From Nitrososphaerota archaeon (GTDB taxonomy: Archaea > Thermoproteota > Nitrososphaeria > Nitrososphaerales > UBA183): a stretch of DNA of 64,000 nt. The stretch covers positions 62,001-126,000 of the forward strand of contig JAFLZE010000002.1 of NCBI GenBank assembly GCA_029785685.1, written 5' to 3'. Position numbers and translations under genes: made by a program. The notes under the pieces are model-generated. The model was not told the origin of the DNA. It worked only from the letters and a program-made list of their open reading frames with translations, and searched no databases. Each line of letters opens with the position of its first letter. The first letter of the stretch is position 1. Below are positions 52,377 through 60,110 of this stretch, piece after piece.

Positions 52377-53238
52377 TCGTAGCCCCTCCGTTGCAGGTCT
52401 CGGTCCTGATCGTCACGCCCCCGTCCTCCTTCCAGTTGCTCTCAAGCCTGTCTGCTTTCGCGGCGTCGTCGAACACGCAAGCCACGGCGGGGCCTGTCCC
52501 CGAGAGACCGGCGCCCAAGGCTCCGCTCTCCAGTGCTTCAAAGGCATCGGAGTTCGGATAGCCGTAGATCGCGCTGTAGAGCAGCCCGTTCAGGATCATT
52601 GCCTTCCAGATTCCGCCCCGCATGGCCTGGTCGAAGGCCGAATCCGCCAACTTTGCGAAGCGCCTTATCTCAGCCGTGCGGACCGAAGCCCGTCTGCTCC
52701 CGTCATGTGGGACCCTGATGAGGACGACCAGAGGCGTCCCCAGCCTGACTGTGGCGACGATGTGGTTCGAACGATTATTGGTAAGAACTCCGCCTCCTAG
52801 GAGGCATGCCGCCGCGTCGTCCATCGCCCCGGTGATGCTTGTCCCGCTGGCGAGGGAAGCCGAAACGCTGCACTCGAGGACTTCCTTCGGTTCATAGTCA
52901 GGTCTCCCGAAGGCGGAAAAGGTCGCCAGGGCGGCCGCAACCGACGAGGAGGAAGACGTCTTGAGACCTACGCCCACTGGGGCTGATGTCTCGGTCTCGA
53001 CCCTGCCTGAGTATCTCTCTGGGTTTTCCCCCAGAATCCTGATGGCATTCCTCACCGTCCGCTGAAGCAGTGTGGAAGTGGCAGGGCTGCCGTTGGTCGA
53101 CTCCGTCCACCCACCGCGCTCTTCGCGGATGGTGACTCTGGCGGTCGTGGGCAGGTCTACCGCGAGCGAGGCTCCGCGGCCGCTCGCTATCGCGTTGACT
53201 ACGCTCACCGCGCCCATGGCGGTGGCCCTCCCGATCAA
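52366..53238 (-). CDS. aroK: Shikimate kinase, archaeal GHMP type
   Basis: Phosphorylates shikimate; archaea use a GHMP-superfamily kinase unrelated to bacterial AroK. The start MIGRATAMGAVSVVNAIASG, the ATP loop GVGLKTSSSSSVAAAL and a late GLSGTGPAVACV match. The TTG at 53238 overlaps the aroE stop as TTGA and gives the family N-terminus in 290 residues. A longer frame to 53307 would run into aroE and is rejected. Confidence 0.93.
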   Translation of the reverse strand: MIGRATAMGAVSVVNAIASGRGASLAVDLPTTARVTIREERGGWTESTNGSPATSTLLQRTVRNAIRILGENPERYSGRVETETSAPVGVGLKTSSSSSVAAALATFSAFGRPDYEPKEVLECSVSASLASGTSITGAMDDAAACLLGGGVLTNNRSNHIVATVRLGTPLVVLIRVPHDGSRRASVRTAEIRRFAKLADSAFDQAMRGGIWKAMILNGLLYSAIYGYPNSDAFEALESGALGAGLSGTGPAVACVFDDAAKADRLESNWKEDGGVTIRTETCNGGATIGH

Positions 53239-54068
53239 GTCGCCGCCTCCAGCGAGGCAAAGAGCGCTTCCCTCACCGGTTCTGTGGGGCATGACCTCCC
53301 CGTCCATATCTCCAGCGCCTTGATGGCCTGGGCAAGGAGCATTTCACGCCCGTGGATGGTCATGCAGCCTCTGGCCGAGGCTAGTCGCGTCAGCTCAGTC
53401 TCCGCCGGAGAGTAGACCGCGTCGAACACGACGGGTCTCGAATCCAGCAGGAACGCTACTTCGATTGGAAGTGGTCTCCCCCCTGAGCCGGCCGGCGAGG
53501 CGTTGAAGACCAGGTCGGGGCGCTGGGACCGGGCATCGCGGTACGAAGCAACCTGCAGGTCCATGGCCGGGAAAGCTGCCGTCAGGCCATCCAGGAAGAC
53601 TTGTGCCTTCTCGGGATTCCTCGACAGGAACGTCAGCGAATGGGACCCCGTCCGATGTACGGCAGCGCAGAAAGCCCTGGCCGCGCCTCCGGTCCCAAGG
53701 GCGACGGCATGACGGAACGGCGAGAGGCTGCGGACTGCGAGCGGCACGAGGATTCCATCGACGTCGGTGTTGTACCCCCGGTATCCCCCTCGCTCCGCGT
53801 TCACTGTGTTCACCGCACCAACGCTGGCCGAGACATCATCGAGCGAGTCGAGTAGATGCGCCATCGACGCCTTGTGGGGCATGGTGACATTCAGGCCCCT
53901 GACCCCGTTGTCCCTGAGCCTCCTGAAGGCGTCGCTCAGGCCAGAGGGCGGAACGCTGATGGCTTCGTACTTCGCGTCTATGCACATGGCATCGAAGGCC
54001 GCGTTCATCATGCTGGGAGAAGGCGACTCGCCTACATCCTCGCCCAGCAGTAGGTACCGGTCAGTCGT
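53235..54068 (-). CDS. aroE: Shikimate dehydrogenase, ACG start proposed
   Basis: NADPH-dependent reduction of 3-dehydroshikimate. Motifs are ESPSPSMMNAAF, NVTMPHKASM (catalytic Lys), GAVNTV, YNTDVDG and ALGTGGAARAF. The first ATG in frame (54011) removes the substrate-binding first strand. Reading back, YLLLGEDVGESPSPS is intact in frame but no ATG, GTG or TTG precedes it. The codon in family position is ACG at 54068, giving MTDRYLLLGEDV and 277 residues, and it overlaps the aroD stop by 8 bases. CTG codons just downstream are alternatives. Confidence 0.85.
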   Translation of the reverse strand, partial: TTDRYLLLGEDVGESPSPSMMNAAFDAMCIDAKYEAISVPPSGLSDAFRRLRDNGVRGLNVTMPHKASMAHLLDSLDDVSASVGAVNTVNAERGGYRGYNTDVDGILVPLAVRSLSPFRHAVALGTGGAARAFCAAVHRTGSHSLTFLSRNPEKAQVFLDGLTAAFPAMDLQVASYRDARSQRPDLVFNASPAGSGGRPLPIEVAFLLDSRPVVFDAVYSPAETELTRLASARGCMTIHGREMLLAQAIKALEIWTGRSCPTEPVREALFASLEAAT

Positions 54069-54738
54069 GTCCCAGCCGCCTCCGCGCTGTCAGGAGTTTG
54101 GATAGGGTGAGCTGTCCAGGGGCTGTCTGCTCCCCGGGGAGGGAAGCATAGGCGATGGGGGTCCGCCGTTCTATCGCCATGACCCTCGAAAGTACGCCCG
54201 CTTCACCCATGCAGAATGCTATCGGTGCTGGAGGCTGACCGTCATACAGGGAAAGGACAGCGAGGTTGTCCGATGCCTGGCGGGCGGTGGGGACCAGTTT
54301 GGCGAGGCCCCCGAAAGCCCGTGCGTCCGCGAGGATAGAAGCTAGGCGAGCCTTGGGAGGAGTCCGGAGGCAGTCGTGCCATGAGACGATGAGCTTCTGA
54401 CCTGCCAGCTCCGAGACCATGTCAGGATTTGCCTTGAGTGTCCGGAGCTCGACGTCGACGTAGGCGGGCCTCAGTTCGCAGGCGACTCTGATGGCGTCCA
54501 AGCGGTCTGGCTCCCTCCCCTCGAAGCATCCCCCTTCGCTCCTGGACCTCACGGTGAGTATCGCCCTACCCAGGAATTCTGAGAGCTCCGGTGCCTTTGA
54601 CGGGAACGGCCTGAGCGAATCCAGTCTGAACTCGACGAGATCTGTCCCCGAGTCGAACGCTCTCTGTGCTTTGACCCTCTGTTCGGCCGGGGTCTTCGCC
54701 CGCACGGACGTGCACACCATCGTCGTCCGACCCTCCAT
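54061..54738 (-). CDS. aroD: 3-dehydroquinate dehydratase, type I
   Basis: Class I enzyme that dehydrates 3-dehydroquinate through a Schiff base. It has DLVEFRLDSL near residue 35, ILTVRSRSEGG, the catalytic His in IVSWHD and the Schiff-base Lys in GLAKLVPTA, ending with the PGQLT segment. 225 residues, typical for archaea. The ATG at 54738 follows the dehydroquinate synthase stop by 25 bp. Confidence 0.92.
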   Translation of the reverse strand: MEGRTTMVCTSVRAKTPAEQRVKAQRAFDSGTDLVEFRLDSLRPFPSKAPELSEFLGRAILTVRSRSEGGCFEGREPDRLDAIRVACELRPAYVDVELRTLKANPDMVSELAGQKLIVSWHDCLRTPPKARLASILADARAFGGLAKLVPTARQASDNLAVLSLYDGQPPAPIAFCMGEAGVLSRVMAIERRTPIAYASLPGEQTAPGQLTLSKLLTARRRLGHD

Positions 54739-54763
54739 GGGGGCCGCGACGAGCTCCAGGGCC

Positions 54764-55777
54764 CTACTTTTCGTCGATATGTTCGTCCACCTCTACCCCG
54801 AAATGCCTAGCCCTGGCCGTTTCGGTGTGAACCAAGACAACGTCACCTATCTTGAGCTCGGTCACCGAGACCGCATCCCCGCCTGGGCGCATCAGGCGGA
54901 TTGTCTCGGCTTTCTGGAGTATCACCGCCCCAGAACCGGTCCCTGACCTAGCATCCACGAGCACCAGCGGCCGCCGCTCTATCTTGACCCTCCCCACCGA
55001 CGCTTCCCTGCTGGCCCCGCTGCTACTCACGATGGTAACCCTGTCTGGAGGCTCAATTTCCGACAGGTACCTCGTCTTCCCGTCTGTGGTCAGGGTATAG
55101 CTGTGCACCGCACCCGCGTTCACCCGGAATGGCCGGGTGGCGATGTACTCCGATGGTATCGTCTCCCCGTGCACAAGGAAGAAGAACCCACCCTTGCTCC
55201 CGACGAGCATTCCTTCCCCTACCTCCAATTGCGACGTCGTGTCAACGCAGGCGCGGTCTCCGACCCCCGCATCGACTATCCTGGTCACCTCGGCAGGTTC
55301 GAGGGCGAGCTTCGTCGTTCTGCCGGAGTTCCCTCTGGCCTCGGCGACAGAGGAAGGGGGGATGACTACGCCGTCGACCCCCCGCTCAAGGATGGCGAAT
55401 GCGGTCTCGATCTGTTCCTTCGAGTCGGCATAGGCGTAGAGCCTGCGTCCCCGGCGCCTGAATTCCGCGATGAGGTTTTCCAACGGGATGATCTTCCAGT
55501 CAGAGCACTCGACGACGACGAAGGCCAGACGCGACGTGCTGGCGGCCACCGCCCTGTCGAGATCGCTTCCCCCGGCGACCTTAATCCACCTCGCCTTGTT
55601 CTCTCCTTCGCCTTCAGAGATCTCGAAGACAGGGAGCCCGTTCAACGGGACTGCTGTTGAGAGTGGGCCGTCTGTGACCAGCCCTCGCACCCCTGCTGCA
55701 ACGGCGTCGTTGAGGAGGCGCTCGGAGATTTCGGGGCCTGAGACGTGGAGGAGTAGCGCTTTGTCTTCAGTCAGCAT
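54764..55777 (-). CDS. aroB': 3-dehydroquinate synthase II (archaeal AroB')
   Basis: NAD-dependent deaminase/cyclase that turns 2-amino-3,7-dideoxy-D-threo-hept-6-ulosonate into 3-dehydroquinate. This is the second step of the archaeal route, which replaces DAHP synthase and AroB. The 337 residues match the MJ1249 family (ALEPAEVTRIVDAGVGDRAC, GMLVGSKGGFFFLVHGE, NAGAVHSYT). The ATG lies 11 bp inside the preceding gene. Confidence 0.92.
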   Translation of the reverse strand: MLTEDKALLLHVSGPEISERLLNDAVAAGVRGLVTDGPLSTAVPLNGLPVFEISEGEGENKARWIKVAGGSDLDRAVAASTSRLAFVVVECSDWKIIPLENLIAEFRRRGRRLYAYADSKEQIETAFAILERGVDGVVIPPSSVAEARGNSGRTTKLALEPAEVTRIVDAGVGDRACVDTTSQLEVGEGMLVGSKGGFFFLVHGETIPSEYIATRPFRVNAGAVHSYTLTTDGKTRYLSEIEPPDRVTIVSSSGASREASVGRVKIERRPLVLVDARSGTGSGAVILQKAETIRLMRPGGDAVSVTELKIGDVVLVHTETARARHFGVEVDEHIDEK

Positions 55778-56558
55778 GGTCGAGCGCCTCCATGGCGCTG
55801 TCGACGGACAGTCCTTCCACTACCACCCCGCGCAGCGCCCTGACAATGCCAACAGGGTTGTCGTGCCCGAAGACATTCCTCCCGAAAGTCACCCCCATCG
55901 CCCCTGCCCTCATGACCGAATCCGCCATCTCGAGCAGGGCCCTGTCGGAGTCGACCTTCGACCCCCCCGCAAGCACCACAGGGGCGGGGCACTTCCTGAC
56001 GACCTGCCTGAACGTCTCGGTGCTTCCGGTGTAAACCGTCTTGACAATATCAGCCCCGGCTTCGGCGCCGATGCGGGTCACGTGGGCGATGGTGTCGGGG
56101 TCGTTCGGGTCCTTAATCCCTTCTCCGCGTGGGTACATCATGGCTATGAGTGGGACTTGCAGGGCGTCGCACTCGTCCGCCACCGCACCGAGCTGAACCA
56201 GCATCTCGGGCTCCTCCCTGGCACCGATGTTGATGTGGACGGAAACGGCGTCGGCTCCAAGCCTGACACCCTCCGCTACGGATGATACCAACACCTTCCG
56301 GTTGGGAGCTGGTCCGAAGGCAGTACTCGCAGAAAGCTGGAGTATCATTCCTATGGAGGGCGCCTCCTTCAGGGCCTTCAGGACGCCTTTGTGGGCCAGG
56401 AAAGCGGTCGCGCCCCCCTCGGCGACCGATTTTATCGTTAGCTCCGGCTCCTCGAGGCCCTTGATGGGACCGTTGGTGATAGAGTGGTCCATGGGGACAC
56501 AGAGCATCCTGCCTCGGTCGACGATCCTCGAAGTCCTGAACGCCTTGCCTGAGACCAA
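55767..56558 (-). CDS. aroA': 2-amino-3,7-dideoxy-D-threo-hept-6-ulosonate synthase (archaeal AroA')
   Basis: Aldolase/transaldolase-type enzyme (MJ0400 family) that condenses aspartate semialdehyde with a deoxy-ketohexose phosphate; class I FBP aldolases are homologous. It has PMDHSITNGPIKGL at the N-terminus, the Schiff-base Lys in DIVKTVYTGS, VLAGGSKVDSD and a final GVTFGRNVFGHDNP. The setting, directly after lysC and asd and before DHQ synthase II, favours the shikimate role over FBP aldolase. TTG start with an upstream gggg tract. Confidence 0.92.
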   Translation of the reverse strand: MVSGKAFRTSRIVDRGRMLCVPMDHSITNGPIKGLEEPELTIKSVAEGGATAFLAHKGVLKALKEAPSIGMILQLSASTAFGPAPNRKVLVSSVAEGVRLGADAVSVHINIGAREEPEMLVQLGAVADECDALQVPLIAMMYPRGEGIKDPNDPDTIAHVTRIGAEAGADIVKTVYTGSTETFRQVVRKCPAPVVLAGGSKVDSDRALLEMADSVMRAGAMGVTFGRNVFGHDNPVGIVRALRGVVVEGLSVDSAMEALDHAD

Positions 56559-56561
56559 CCC

Positions 56562-57626
56562 CTAGCGCCCCAGCTGCCCCTTGCTATGCATCAGTTCGGC
56601 CGTGAGCACCGCTGTGCCTGCGGCGCCTCTGATTGTGTTGTGAGAAACGAGCGTTAGTTGAATCGAGTCGCGGCTGAGGCCCTTCCGTACCCTCCCCACG
56701 ACCACGCTCATGCCTGGGACCGAGCCCGAGAGTCGGTCCAGGCGCGGCTGGGGCCTGTCGGGCTCCGGCCTTACGATGACCGGCTGCCCTGGTGCCGAGG
56801 GGAGACCCAGCTCTTGAGGCTCGCCACGGAACCTGTTCAGGCAGTCCACCGCGTCTTCAGGTTCGAGGTCCCTGCCAAGCTCAGCGTACAGCGTCTCGAC
56901 GTGGCCGTCGATGACCGGGACCCTGTTGCATGAAATCGCGATCTGCAAGTCGGCGCTGCGAACCCTGCCTTCCTCCCGGGCCCCCAGAATCTTCCTAGAC
57001 TCGTCGGCTACCTTCTCTTCCTCGCCTCTGATGTACGGTATGACGTTCTCGGTGATTAACAGAGAAGGAACGCCGGGAAAGCCAGCCCCCGAGACCGCCT
57101 GCATTGTCGTCACGATGGCGCGTCTCAGTACGAAGGAGTCCGACAGAGGCTTGAGGACCATGGCTAGTCCGGTGACGGTACAGTTGGGGGTCGTGACCAG
57201 GGACCCGCTCCACCCCCTCCTCTTCCTTTGGGACCCCAGGAGCCCGAGGTGGTCCGGGTTGACTTCCGGGATCATTAGGGGGACGTCCTCCTCGAGCCTG
57301 TGAGCGCTGGCTTCGCTTATCACAGTGAGGCCGGCCTTGGCGAACTCTGGCTCGACTGTGGAGGCCGCTTCGGCGGGGAGCGCTGAGAAGACGACGTCGC
57401 ACCCCTGGGCGTTGTGTGGGTCTGTCGCGAGTATCTTCCTGTCCGCGAACCTCTCCGGTATGTCCTCTGAGCTGAGCCAGTGTGCGGCTTCGCCGTAGGC
57501 CCTGCCAGCTGAGTCCCCTCCCATTAGTATGTCGAGTTCGATGGTGGGGTGGCGGCTCAGCATCGCGAGATACCTCTGGCCTACTGCTCCGGTCGACCCC
57601 AGCAGCGCAGCCCTGAGCTTGGTCAT
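56562..57626 (-). CDS. asd: Aspartate-semialdehyde dehydrogenase
   Basis: Reduces aspartyl phosphate to aspartate semialdehyde with NADPH. The 354 residues have the cofactor loop LLGSTGAVGQRYL, the catalytic Cys in TTPNCTVTG and the active-site His in LVSHNTIRGA. This is the archaeal/fungal type. The ATG at 57626 overlaps the lysC stop (ATGA); the frame is open far upstream through lysC, but that part is a shadow. Its product feeds both AroA' and Lys/Thr/Met synthesis. Confidence 0.94.
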   Translation of the reverse strand: MTKLRAALLGSTGAVGQRYLAMLSRHPTIELDILMGGDSAGRAYGEAAHWLSSEDIPERFADRKILATDPHNAQGCDVVFSALPAEAASTVEPEFAKAGLTVISEASAHRLEEDVPLMIPEVNPDHLGLLGSQRKRRGWSGSLVTTPNCTVTGLAMVLKPLSDSFVLRRAIVTTMQAVSGAGFPGVPSLLITENVIPYIRGEEEKVADESRKILGAREEGRVRSADLQIAISCNRVPVIDGHVETLYAELGRDLEPEDAVDCLNRFRGEPQELGLPSAPGQPVIVRPEPDRPQPRLDRLSGSVPGMSVVVGRVRKGLSRDSIQLTLVSHNTIRGAAGTAVLTAELMHSKGQLGR

Positions 57627-58846
57627 TGCTCCCCCACCATCATCGCTTCCTTGACCAGCTTGGACGCCCGCTGGGCCTGGTCCGCTGACACGAACATCCG
57701 GACCGACGACTGGATTGTGACGATGCCGAACAGGTTGATGCCCGACCTCGCCAGCGGCTGGGTCACCCGCTGAACTATTCCCGGCTGGGTCTCTAGCGCC
57801 TTCCCTCGGATTGAAATCATGGCCAGGCCGTCGAAGGACGACACCGCTTTGCCTATCTTCTCTCCGACGAGGACATGATGGACACGGTCGAGCACCTCTT
57901 GGCCTCCGCAGACGTAGAAAATCACCGAGGCAGGCTCGAGTGAGAGAGCAAGTATTCTCGCGTTGCACTCCCTTATCGTGTTGACAATCGCCAGGACAGA
58001 CTCGATGCGGGTGGGGTCTACTCCGACGATGGTCACCATCGAGGTCTCCACATGTGCGACCTCCACCTTGGTCTCTGGGATGTCCCCCTCGATGACCGTC
58101 CCGGCGTCGAGCTTCTGCAGGCTGGTCACCCTGATTTTGAGTCCCGGCGTCTGGTAGCTCAGGGCCTTCAAGTGGAGGAACTTCGCCCCGCCTGCCGCGA
58201 GTAGTTCGGCCTCTTCGCCGTTCAGGCTCTCGATCAGCCGGGGGTTCTTCACCTTCCCGGGGTCGCTTGAGAAGACACCGTCGACGTCCTTGATGAGCAC
58301 GACCTCTCTCGAGCCGAGGCAGTTTCCCAGCAGGACCGCGGTGGTGTCGCTTCCGCCTCGCCCGAGGGTGGTCACCTTCCCTGTCGTAGTCCGGCCAAGG
58401 AACCCGCACACGATGGGGATTTCACCCCGCTCGATTATTGGGAGCAGGGCCTCCCTGCTCCGCTGGCGAGTGATATCCATGATGGGATTGGCATCCTGGT
58501 GCCTGTCGTCGGTGATGATCGGCCAGCCCGGGGTGTCAGTGTCTATCACGACTGGCCTGAGGCCGTGTTGGGCCAGGGACGCCGCCACGAGCCTGGCGCT
58601 GGTCTTTTCCCCCGACGAGAGGAGCTCGTCCACGAGGGACGCCTCCATGTTCGGGTTGACGCCCCTGGAGAGCGTGAGGAGGTTATCAGTTACCCCCTTC
58701 ATCGCCGAGACCACCACGACCACCCCGACCCCCTTTCCGAGGATGCGGGTTATGAGCGCGGCTGCCTGGCCGATAGCTTGGCCGTCGTCTAGCACCGACC
58801 CTCCGAACTTGATTACGACGATTTCACTAAATTCACTCTTATTCAT
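57623..58846 (-). CDS. lysC: Aspartate kinase
   Basis: Phosphorylates aspartate at the head of the aspartate pathway. The 407 residues contain the amino acid kinase domain (VIKFGGSVLDDG, SAMKGVTDNLL, TLGRGGSDTTAVLLG) and two C-terminal ACT domains (VTIVGVDPTRIESVLA; AMISIRGKALETQPG) that usually bind Lys or Thr as inhibitors. It is the first gene of the eleven-gene operon. A ctatag box about 50 bp upstream of the ATG is a candidate TATA element. Confidence 0.94.
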   Translation of the reverse strand: MNKSEFSEIVVIKFGGSVLDDGQAIGQAAALITRILGKGVGVVVVVSAMKGVTDNLLTLSRGVNPNMEASLVDELLSSGEKTSARLVAASLAQHGLRPVVIDTDTPGWPIITDDRHQDANPIMDITRQRSREALLPIIERGEIPIVCGFLGRTTTGKVTTLGRGGSDTTAVLLGNCLGSREVVLIKDVDGVFSSDPGKVKNPRLIESLNGEEAELLAAGGAKFLHLKALSYQTPGLKIRVTSLQKLDAGTVIEGDIPETKVEVAHVETSMVTIVGVDPTRIESVLAIVNTIRECNARILALSLEPASVIFYVCGGQEVLDRVHHVLVGEKIGKAVSSFDGLAMISIRGKALETQPGIVQRVTQPLARSGINLFGIVTIQSSVRMFVSADQAQRASKLVKEAMMVGEQ

Positions 58847-59191
58847 TGAACTAGAATCCCCCAGTGTTGATAGAGCTGGAAAGGATTCTTACCAGCTATA
58901 GCCGAAAAAGCCAAACACGGTCCAGTAGGCGGGGCGTTCAGCCCGTGTAATGGCATTCTTCAAGTTTCTCGCGGGTTTAACGCCACCCCCGGCCTATTTA
59001 TGAATTGGTGCACGAAGATGTACACTGTTCGGTCCCTGTTCGTCCCCGCCCTGGTGGTCCCGTCTCATGGGCCAAAGAGCCCATTCCGTGGTCTCGCCCA
59101 ACCAGAGGCGCAGAACCCTAGAAGCTCCCTTTGATGGTTTGGAATGCAGGTCATACCTCGGACGGCTGCGATCTGACACCTGCTCGTGCCT
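58847..59191. other. Intergenic region between pheA and lysC
   Basis: About 345 bp that contain the candidate lysC promoter (ctatag around 58896-58902, minus strand). A plus-strand TATA-like cctattta (58993-59000) lies ~18 bp before a small ATG frame (59018-59134, 38 codons, MYTVRSLFVPALVV...) that I do not trust as a gene. A tgtaca hexamer at 59019-59024 repeats the one before trpE. No terminator or RNA gene is recognised. Confidence 0.4.
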
Positions 59192-60034
59192 TCAGGCCCC
59201 ACTCGCTTGTTCGACTCTCGCCTTGGGGTACGAGCCGAGCACCTTGAGGAATGTGGTCCTCTTGACGAGGTCACGCAGCGCCTCCTTCTGGGTCGCGGCG
59301 TCCCGGTGCCCCTCGAAGTCCAAGAAGAAATAGTACTCCCATGGACGTTGTCTGGTGGGCCTGGACTCGATCTTGGTCAGGTTGACCCCCTGCCTCGCAA
59401 AAGCCTCGAGGGCAGCGTACAGCGAACCCGGGGTGTGCGGCGCCGAGAAGATGACGGAGGTCTTGCTCTCCGGCGACCTCTCGCTCTCCTCGGTCGTTAT
59501 CACCAGGAACCTAGTGTAGTTGCGCCCGTTATCCTCAATCCCCTCCTTCAACACGTTCATCCCGTAGATCTGGGCCGCGGCCTTGCTGGCCACCGCTGCC
59601 GCGTCTCTTCTCCCGTCGTCTCTGATCATCTCTACACTGCCTGCCGTATCATATGAGACATTCAACTCTGCACCCATGGAGGCCAGGAATCCCCTGCACT
59701 GGGCCAGCGCCTGAGGATGAGAATAGACCACCCTCACGTCGCTGATGGACGTCGAAGGTAGGGCGACGAGGCAGTGGACCACCCTCAGCACTATCTCGCC
59801 GGCTATCTTCGTGGGAGTCGTTATGAGGGAGTCGTAGGTCTCGTTGACGCTCCCCTCGGTAGAGTTCTCCACGGGAACCACGCCGTACTTCACCTCCCCC
59901 GTCTCGACCAAGTTGAACACCTCAGAGATGGTCCTGCAGGGGACGGTGTCTCTCTTGGCCCCGAAGTGCTGGCGGATGGCTTCCTCGCTGTAGGCTCCGT
60001 GCGCTCCCTGAAACGCGACTCCATCAGTCTTCAT
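59192..60034 (-). CDS. pheA: Prephenate dehydratase with ACT domain
   Basis: Converts prephenate to phenylpyruvate. The catalytic TRF motif (NYTRFLVI) ends the periplasmic-binding-like core (AFQGAHGAYSEEAI; VPVENSTEGSV). The C-terminal ACT domain has the Phe-binding ESRP motif (KIESRPTRQRPW), predicting feedback inhibition by phenylalanine. 280 residues, no mutase fusion. A ctatataa box at 60061-60068 lies 27-34 bp before the ATG. Same strand as, and just upstream of, the lysC-tyrA operon. Confidence 0.95.
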   Translation of the reverse strand: MKTDGVAFQGAHGAYSEEAIRQHFGAKRDTVPCRTISEVFNLVETGEVKYGVVPVENSTEGSVNETYDSLITTPTKIAGEIVLRVVHCLVALPSTSISDVRVVYSHPQALAQCRGFLASMGAELNVSYDTAGSVEMIRDDGRRDAAAVASKAAAQIYGMNVLKEGIEDNGRNYTRFLVITTEESERSPESKTSVIFSAPHTPGSLYAALEAFARQGVNLTKIESRPTRQRPWEYYFFLDFEGHRDAATQKEALRDLVKRTTFLKVLGSYPKARVEQASGA

Positions 60035-60060
60035 TGGCCGCTGGCATGCTCATGGTCTGA

Positions 60061-60068
60061 TTATATAG
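60061..60068 (-). promoter_or_regulatory. TATA box of pheA
   Basis: ctatataa on the minus strand, 27-34 bp before the ATG at 60034, predicts a leaderless pheA transcript independent of the lysC operon. Confidence 0.6.
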
Positions 60069-60110
60069 CCAGAGCCATGGAAAATCGTGTCGCTCTGCCG
60101 TTCCAACTTT

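Noticed and set aside
56562..58409. 615-codon version of asd reaching into lysC
   Set aside because: Only the part from ATG 57626 matches aspartate-semialdehyde dehydrogenase; the rest is a frame shadow of aspartate kinase.
59018..59134. 38-codon ORF upstream of lysC
   Set aside because: The translation has no recognisable features, and the interval is better explained as promoter and spacer.
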